Origin: Thermoplasmata archaeon
Lineage (GTDB): Archaea > Thermoplasmatota > E2 > JACPAO01 > JAHFTW01
Length of the DNA: 50,687 bases
Assembly (NCBI GenBank): GCA_023269235.1
Contig: JAHFTW010000013.1
Span: 3,003 to 53,689 of the forward strand
Direction of reading: 5' to 3'
The notes under the pieces were generated by a model. It was not told where the DNA came from. It ran no database searches and saw only the letters and a program-made list of their open reading frames with translations. Position numbers and translations under genes: made by a program. This document shows positions 45,709 to 50,687 of the stretch, piece by piece; positions within the stretch are counted from its first letter, which is position 1; each line of letters starts with the position of its first letter.

Positions 45709-47448
45709 TCAGAGCGGGTGTGCCGTGATGAAGGCCTCGGCCTCGGCACGCTTGGCGGGGTCCCAGCCTTCGGCGAACTGCGGGCGCTGGATGGTCGCCG
45801 TGTAGACCTTGCACTGGCCGTCGCGCGTGTCGGGCCAGACGGGGTGGGCGGCTTGCCAGCTCGAGTCGATGTCCTGGTAGTCGCCGTAGAAAATCTTCCC
45901 ATCCTGGTGGTGGCAGAGGCCGTGGTCCCAGCCGCCATCCTGGGGCTCGCGGACGCTCAGGTTGCGCGACCAGGTCTTGCCGCCGTCAATCGAGTAGCTG
46001 TAGTACTGGCTGATGCGCAGGTGCGGGTCGGTGTTGCCCGTGGCGTCCGGGGAGGTCGCCATGCCGCCCTGGCGGGTGTCCATCCACTGCACGTCGATGA
46101 CGCCACCGGGGCTGACGGAGATGGCGGACATCCAGTGGAAGGAGGTCTCCACGGCCTTCCCGCCGTCCGGAACGTCGTCGTTGACGCGCACCGGGGGCTG
46201 CCAGGTCTTGCCACCATCATGGCTGGCGACGACGTACACGTTGAGGTTCCCGAGGTTCTTGCAGTCGGCCGTCCAGATGGGGTCCTGGCAGCCGTCGTCA
46301 AAGCTGTAGTAGATGGAATCGGCGAACGGCGAGTTGACGTAGCGGTCGGTCGCCATCGCGGGGAAGCCGGAGGCCTGCTCGCGGTCCGAGAGACGGCGCA
46401 TTTGGCCGCCGGAGTGGGGGTTCAGGACGGTCTGGGTGGCGAGCCACGTCGCGCCCTCGTCCAGGCTCTTGCGCAGATGGATGCCTTGGTTGCCGGTCCA
46501 GGCCGCATAGACCTGCTTGCCGGGTCCGACGTCCACGAAGGAGCCTTGCCCGGCGTCCTCCGCGACGCTCGCCATGATGAACGGGTCGCTGTAGCTCTTG
46601 CCCTGGTCGGTGCTGCGGAAGTAGAGGTTGCCCGGAGCCAGGCTCGCGAGCCACATGACGTGGATGGTGCCCGAGGCCGAGGCCGCGACCCATCCTTTGT
46701 CGTGGAAGTCGATGGGGAAGCTGCCCTCAAGGACGCCGGTGAAGGTGTCGAACGTGTCGCCGCCATCGTGGCTCACGGCGACGATTTGGATGGCGCGGTT
46801 GAACGCGAAGTCGTTGACGGCGCCGTTCGGGCAGATGTTCTCGCACGTCTTGCTGGCCGTGACGGGGTCGCCTTGGTACGCCATGAGGAGGTAGTACAGG
46901 ACACCCTCCGTGCTGAAGTAGGCCACGGGGTCGGTCGTACACCAATATTGGCTCGCGTAGTTGATCTTGTTCGGGTCGGGGTTCGTGAGTTGGCGCCACG
47001 GGGAGCCGTCGAAGCTGCGGTCTTCGAACGCGGTGCGGCCGCCGTTGTGGCTGACGTACACGCCATCCCAGACGCACTGGCCCGCGTCGGCCGGGTAGTA
47101 GTCCTTCGCGCCGCCGACAATGGAGCGGGGGTTTTGCGGGTTCACGGCGATGGTGACCTCGTTGCCCTGGCGGCCCTCGTCGGGCGTCATCAGGAAGTTG
47201 CAGGGCGGGTGCTCGGGCACGGCGGGCGCCTTGCCGTTGTCGTCGAGGACCACGAGCGGCGCGGGGCAGAAGAGGGTCGGGATGGGCAGGCCCTTCTCGT
47301 CCAGGGCCGTGAAGTTGAAGCCCGAGCCGAAACGAGCGTCCTGCGTCTCCGGGGCGACGACGGTCTTTCCGGGGGTCTGTGTCTGGGTTCCGCATCCGGC
47401 AAGGACGGTGGCGGCGAGCAGGAGGGCCACCAGGAAGGGGACGCGCAT
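45709..47448 (-). CDS. Exported lipoprotein with BNR/sialidase-like propeller
   Basis: 579 residues. Signal peptide with lipobox VLAGC (~residue 19). Asp-box-type repeats: SHNGGRTAF, SHDGGDTF, STDQGKSY, SLDEGATW, SHDGGKTW and SIDGGKTW, so six blades are plausible. Several Cys (FCPAP, CNF, CVW, WCTT, CENIC, CQDP, CKN, LCHH) imply disulfides. Catalytic residues of true sialidases cannot be confirmed. The ATG has TTAAAGG centred 28 nt upstream (leaderless). The frame is open 141 codons further upstream, antisense to rnhB. The homologous protein at 19237 has the same plan but fewer repeats. Confidence 0.85.
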   Translation of the reverse strand: MRVPFLVALLLAATVLAGCGTQTQTPGKTVVAPETQDARFGSGFNFTALDEKGLPIPTLFCPAPLVVLDDNGKAPAVPEHPPCNFLMTPDEGRQGNEVTIAVNPQNPRSIVGGAKDYYPADAGQCVWDGVYVSHNGGRTAFEDRSFDGSPWRQLTNPDPNKINYASQYWCTTDPVAYFSTEGVLYYLLMAYQGDPVTASKTCENICPNGAVNDFAFNRAIQIVAVSHDGGDTFDTFTGVLEGSFPIDFHDKGWVAASASGTIHVMWLASLAPGNLYFRSTDQGKSYSDPFIMASVAEDAGQGSFVDVGPGKQVYAAWTGNQGIHLRKSLDEGATWLATQTVLNPHSGGQMRRLSDREQASGFPAMATDRYVNSPFADSIYYSFDDGCQDPIWTADCKNLGNLNVYVVASHDGGKTWQPPVRVNDDVPDGGKAVETSFHWMSAISVSPGGVIDVQWMDTRQGGMATSPDATGNTDPHLRISQYYSYSIDGGKTWSRNLSVREPQDGGWDHGLCHHQDGKIFYGDYQDIDSSWQAAHPVWPDTRDGQCKVYTATIQRPQFAEGWDPAKRAEAEAFITAHPL

Positions 47449-47473
47449 CAGGCCGGCCACTCGGCGCGCTCGG

Positions 47474-48160
47474 TTAAAGGGTTGTGTCGAAGGCGTCGAG
47501 CCGCGTCGGCGGGGGCGACGAGAGGGCGGCGAGCGTCGCCCACGACGTGCGTGTTCCTTCGGGCCACGCCTTGTGCGCCCTCCACCACGCCGCGAGGAAG
47601 GCGCGCGTGGTGGGGTCGCTGGGGTAGCCGGAGCCGAGCGGAAGGTCGAGGCGGCGTTCGAGGCGGCGCGCGAGCTGGGCGAGCGCGGCGTCACGGGCGA
47701 CCTTGGCGACGATGCTGGCGGCGCCGACGACGGCGTGGGTGACGTCCGCCTTGTGCTCGGAGACGATGCGGGTGCCCTTGGGGAGGCCGGGGCGCAGCAG
47801 CTCGGCGAAGGCGGCGGCGTTCGGGTGCGCCGCGTCCACGATGACGGTGGGGGCGCCGAGCTCGGTGGCAATCTGCTGGAAGGCGACGACTTCGATGGCG
47901 GTGACGGATTCGCCCGCCGCGCGGCGCCGGTCGAGCTCCTCGGCCTCGATGACGCGCAAGGCGATGCGGACGCCGGGCGTCGCGCGCAGGGCGCGGTCGA
48001 GGGCGCGGCGTCGGTCGGGGCTGAGGAGCTTCGAGTCCGTGCATCCGAGGTCGGCAGGGACGGCCGGGTCGTCCACGGCGACGCCCGCGACGACGAGGGG
48101 GCCCATGACCGGGCCGCGCCCCGCCTCGTCCAGCCCGGTCACCGGTCCTGCTTCCTGCAT
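47474..48160 (-). CDS. rnhB: Ribonuclease HII
   Basis: 228 residues. Removes RNA from RNA-DNA hybrids and single ribonucleotides from DNA. Metal-binding acidic residues: D11 and E12 in GLDEAGRGPV, D109 in VIVDAAHP, and D139 in SEHKADVTHAVVGAASIVAK. The TDSKLLSP block near 41 is typical. ATG 48160 gives the usual start; ATG 48193 adds eleven residues without family similarity. The stop lies 25 nt before the BNR lipoprotein start on the same strand, and that next gene has its own TATA box. Confidence 0.95.
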   Translation of the reverse strand: MQEAGPVTGLDEAGRGPVMGPLVVAGVAVDDPAVPADLGCTDSKLLSPDRRRALDRALRATPGVRIALRVIEAEELDRRRAAGESVTAIEVVAFQQIATELGAPTVIVDAAHPNAAAFAELLRPGLPKGTRIVSEHKADVTHAVVGAASIVAKVARDAALAQLARRLERRLDLPLGSGYPSDPTTRAFLAAWWRAHKAWPEGTRTSWATLAALSSPPPTRLDAFDTTL

Positions 48161-48216
48161 GGCGCGGCCACTGGGCCGGGAGGGATGAAGCAACCGCCGG
48201 CGGGGGAGGGGGCGGG

Positions 48217-48283
48217 GGGCGGGTTTGTTGGGGGAAAACCCGCCCTTCGCCCGAGTTATATATCCTCAAGCCCATCATTGAGG
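48217..48283 (+). promoter_or_regulatory. Promoter region with two inverted repeats flanking a TATATA box
   Basis: TTATATAT (48256-48263), the strongest TATA box in the window, is centred 28 nt before ATG 48288. Upstream is a perfect 10-bp dyad GGGCGGGTTT/AAACCCGCCC (48217-48226 and 48236-48245). Between box and start codon is a 6-bp dyad CCTCAA/TTGAGG (48264-48283) over the expected start site. Together they look like activator and repressor sites, though the upstream dyad could be a hairpin. Confidence 0.6.
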
Positions 48284-48287
48284 TATC

Positions 48288-50282
48288 ATGCGCGGCAACG
48301 TGCTTCCTATCCTCTTGACGGCCGTCTTCCTGCTCGGCGCGGCCGCCCTCGTCGTCCCCTCCTCCGTGGCCCAGGTCGGCGCCTCGACCCTGAAGGGCAC
48401 GGTCTGCTCCGTGGACAACGTGTACTACATGCGGGCTCCGGCGGCCGACCAGGCGTGCGCCTCCGGCCGTGGCATCCCCGACGCCACCGTGCGCCTCACG
48501 AAGCCTGGCACAGTCGGCCCCGTCGGCGCCGTGGACCGCACCGCGAAGACAGACTCCGGCGGCGTCTACTCGTTCACCGGCCTCGACAACGGCGACTACA
48601 CCTTGACCGCCTCGCACGCCGGCTTCTCCGACAGCAAGCAGACCGCCACCGTGAGCGGCGGCAGCGTCGCCGACGTCGTCCTCGCGGGCAACGCCATCAC
48701 GGTCACAGGAAAAGTGCTCGGTGACAAGGGCCAGGCCATCCCCGGCGCGTCCGTCTATGCATGCTGCTCCGGCAACGACAGCCAGTCGGTCCCGACCGCG
48801 CAGGACGGCTCCTTCGCGCTCTCCACCGTCGCCGGCACCCGCTCCTTCTCGGTGAGCCAGGCCCGCGGGTTCCAGGACCTCAACCAGGAGCTCTTCGTGG
48901 ACGGCACCTCGCCCGTCGAGTTCCGCCTCGTGCCCGTCCCGCCCCAGGACGCCACCCTGTCAGGCGTCGTGAAGGACCAGGACGGCACTCCCGTCGCCGG
49001 CGTCCAGGTCACCGTGTACAGCTACCCGAACCAACCCCAACCGGCCTACTCCGGCGACGGCTCCGCCAAGCCGGCCTCCTCCAACTCTCCCGCCTACTAT
49101 CCTTACTACGGCGGCTCCAACTACACGGTTGCCGGCGCCGACGGCCGCTACAAGATCCACGTGTACGGTGGCGGCTCCGTGAGCGTCTCGGTCTCCAAGG
49201 AAGGCTACGCGTCCTTCAACGCCAACCCCACCGTCGCGGTCGGCGAGAGCAAGGCCTTCGACATCACGCTGCAGAAGTACCCGGCCAAGACCGCGCGCAT
49301 AGAAGGCACGGTCTTGGACGCCGCCACCGGCAAGGCGGTGCCGTTCTTCACGGTCAGCGTCCGCTCGCCGCTCTACGGCCTCTACGAGTGCAGCCAGGAC
49401 GCGTCGGCCAGCGGGTCCGGCGGCTCCACCACGTACTCTGGCGGCTCCGGCGTCGCCATCGCGCGCCCCTACCCCGGCCCCTACGAGAACCCAGGGTGCG
49501 CCATCACCGTCGAATCCGACGGCACCTTCCACGGGCTCGTCACGCCCGGCTACGCGGTCATCCAAGTGTACGCCGACAGCGCGCGCTCCTGCGTCGAGAC
49601 CCGCGACGCCGGCGGCTCGAGCCGTCGCGCCTGCGGCCCCGAGTACCTATCCTGGAGCCGCAGCCTGGTCCTGCCCACTGACGACAGGACCCCTCTGCGC
49701 GTCGAGTTGCAGCAACGCCCCGCCCCCGACGCCGTCGTCTCCGGCTACCTCGTGGACGCCACGACGGGCAAGGCCATCCCCAACGCCCAGGTCAGCTTCA
49801 ACAATGAGGAGACCTACGCCTACGGCTACGCCCAGACCGACGCCGATGGCTCCTTCAAGCTCCGCCTGCGCCACGGCTACCACAGCGTCAGCGCCAGCGC
49901 CGAGGGCCACCTCAGCTGGCAGGGCAACCTGATGGTCGAGACGGGCGACCAGCCCTTCGACATCCTGCTCCAGCCCGGCCAGGAGTCCTACGGCGGCTGC
50001 TGCTACGGGTGCTGCTACGCCCAGGCGTCCGACGGCGTCGCGGCCCCTGCGGCCTCGGGCGGGAAGACAGCAGGCGCCTCGAGCACCTCGGCCGCGTCCG
50101 GCGGCGAGGCGCAAGGCGGCGCCGGCCAAGCCTACGAAGACCTGCACGGCGGCCTTGGCCCCTACGACGCCTCCGCGCGCCAGAAGGCCCTCGACGCCGC
50201 GACCAGGGGCTCCCCGAGCCTGCAGGTCGTGATGGTCGCGGGCGTGCTCCTCGTCGGCGCGATCATCCGCCGCCGCGCCTGA
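48288..50282 (+). CDS. Large surface protein with carboxypeptidase-regulatory-like repeats
   Basis: 664 residues. Signal peptide (MRGNVLPILLTAVFLLGAAA) to about residue 27. At least four beta-sandwich repeats of the carboxypeptidase-regulatory/Cna-B kind follow: VCSVDNVYYM...DSGGVYSFTGLDNGDYTLTA; ITVTGKVLGDKGQAIPGASV; ATLSGVVKDQDGTPVAGVQV; IEGTVLDAATGKAVPFFTV; and VSGYLVDATTGKAIPNAQV. Loops are Ser/Tyr/Gly/Pro-rich. Cys come in adjacent pairs (YACCSG near 161; YGGCCYGCCYA near 567), unusual for such proteins. The C terminus is a hydrophobic helix (VVMVAGVLLVGAII) and RRRA, suggesting membrane or sortase-type anchoring. Its elaborate promoter implies regulated expression. Function is probably surface structure or adhesion; no catalytic motif. 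Confidence 0.85.
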   Translation: MRGNVLPILLTAVFLLGAAALVVPSSVAQVGASTLKGTVCSVDNVYYMRAPAADQACASGRGIPDATVRLTKPGTVGPVGAVDRTAKTDSGGVYSFTGLDNGDYTLTASHAGFSDSKQTATVSGGSVADVVLAGNAITVTGKVLGDKGQAIPGASVYACCSGNDSQSVPTAQDGSFALSTVAGTRSFSVSQARGFQDLNQELFVDGTSPVEFRLVPVPPQDATLSGVVKDQDGTPVAGVQVTVYSYPNQPQPAYSGDGSAKPASSNSPAYYPYYGGSNYTVAGADGRYKIHVYGGGSVSVSVSKEGYASFNANPTVAVGESKAFDITLQKYPAKTARIEGTVLDAATGKAVPFFTVSVRSPLYGLYECSQDASASGSGGSTTYSGGSGVAIARPYPGPYENPGCAITVESDGTFHGLVTPGYAVIQVYADSARSCVETRDAGGSSRRACGPEYLSWSRSLVLPTDDRTPLRVELQQRPAPDAVVSGYLVDATTGKAIPNAQVSFNNEETYAYGYAQTDADGSFKLRLRHGYHSVSASAEGHLSWQGNLMVETGDQPFDILLQPGQESYGGCCYGCCYAQASDGVAAPAASGGKTAGASSTSAASGGEAQGGAGQAYEDLHGGLGPYDASARQKALDAATRGSPSLQVVMVAGVLLVGAIIRRRA

Positions 50283-50283
50283 G

Positions 50284-50687
50284 CTAGGCGCCGGCCTCGG
50301 CCGCGCGCAGCCCGGCCGCGACGCGCGCCAGCTCCTCGAGCCCCGGCAGCGTGCGCGTGCCGAACCAGGTGAGCGCCTCGCCGTCGAGGACGCGCACGCG
50401 CTCTGGCTGGCCGCAGGCCCCGAGCCCTTCGGTCGCGACCGCGTCGCGACGCTTGTGGAACGGGTACGGCTCCGTCGGCAGCAGCGCCCAGCGCGCGGAC
50501 GACGCCGCGACCTCGGAGGGCGCGACCTCGAAGTAGCGCGGTCCCGCGTGGCCAGCAAACGCGTTGCGCAGCCCCGCGGCCTCCAGCATCGCGCTCGGGT
50601 ACGCGCTGCCGTCGAACGTCATCCAGGGCTCGAACCAGATGGGGCAGAACACGGGGATGGCCTGCGCGCGCGGCAGGCCGGCGCGGA
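50284..50687 (-). CDS. Cobalamin/metal-chelate ABC transporter binding protein (BtuF-like), 5' end outside window
   Basis: The C-terminal ~134 residues are present; the frame is open to the window edge. FCPIWFEPWMTFDGSAYPSA, MLEAAGLRNAFAG, LLPTEPYPFHKR and ALTWFGTRTLPGLEEL follow the C-terminal lobe of BtuF/FhuD-type solute-binding proteins (IW.ePwm......y..dmLe..G..Nvf; ll.sEPypF...; W.g.R...gl..l). No N-terminal part, so signal peptide and ligand residues cannot be judged. A corrinoid ligand would fit the B12-dependent mutase subunit elsewhere in the window; siderophore is an alternative. Confidence 0.8.
   Translation of the reverse strand, partial: RAGLPRAQAIPVFCPIWFEPWMTFDGSAYPSAMLEAAGLRNAFAGHAGPRYFEVAPSEVAASSARWALLPTEPYPFHKRRDAVATEGLGACGQPERVRVLDGEALTWFGTRTLPGLEELARVAAGLRAAEAGA

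Overview
The window is a GC-rich, gene-dense stretch of an archaeal chromosome. Archaeal identity rests on Rpo7, Spt4, ribosomal proteins S8e, S24e and S27ae, SRP19, Dph2, an archaeal NOG1-type GTPase, GTP-dependent dephospho-CoA kinase, an MfnA-type decarboxylase, tRNA genes without encoded CCA, and TATA-like boxes at a fixed distance from start codons. Bacterial-type DNA gyrase, SMC-ScpAB, acyl-CoA dehydrogenases, a methylmalonyl-CoA mutase B12 subunit with MeaB, a fatty-acid desaturase and many secreted beta-rich lipoproteins suggest a high-GC member of the Thermoplasmatota (Poseidoniia-like or a relative). That placement is inference; no taxonomic marker was searched.

Layout. 1-8547: chromosome organisation block, smc (5' truncated)-scpA-scpB with 4-nt overlaps, then gyrB-gyrA. 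8607-10808: secreted protein with a C-terminal sorting-like tail. 10865-14415: B12-binding mutase subunit, MeaB, a membrane-anchored unknown, then an acyl-CoA dehydrogenase whose 3' end is followed by a 123-bp tandem repeat. 14469-19191: predicted nuclease, glycerate kinase-like enzyme, NOG1 GTPase, serS, S8e, SRP19. 19237-29819: accessory and surface region with BNR-repeat, PKD and other lipoproteins, a second acyl-CoA dehydrogenase, a pseudo-GTPase EF-Tu/SelB paralogue, three membrane/zinc-ribbon proteins, a two-domain multicopper oxidase, and a 192-bp element with terminal inverted repeats. 29885-33495: rpo7-spt4-(ChaB)-dephospho-CoA kinase-(EamA exporter)-S24e-S27ae. 33496-34770: tRNA-Asn, tRNA-Leu with a duplicated 3' end, hairpins and small ORFs. 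34773-43518: mfnA, hpt, desaturase, HxlR-type regulator, MacB-like ABC exporter, dph2, lipoprotein, histidine phosphatase, METTL5-like methyltransferase. 43523-50687: a beta-propeller membrane protein, a BNR lipoprotein, rnhB, a large repeat surface protein, and a truncated cobalamin-type binding protein.

Functional threads: (i) DNA topology and segregation; (ii) translation and transcription housekeeping; (iii) acyl-CoA and propionyl-CoA/B12 metabolism, with a B12-type uptake protein at the right edge; (iv) CoA synthesis (MfnA as possible beta-alanine source, dephospho-CoA kinase); (v) a large set of exported, lipobox-bearing or C-terminally anchored proteins.

The most distinctive signal is regulatory. 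Most transcription units have an AT-rich box centred 25-28 nt before the start codon, implying leaderless mRNAs. Some divergent gene pairs share one such box placed exactly midway. Several boxes sit inside perfect inverted repeats. Five of nine convergent gene pairs interleave their stop codons in a CTAG or TTAG tetranucleotide. No CRISPR array, transposase, rRNA or prophage was seen.
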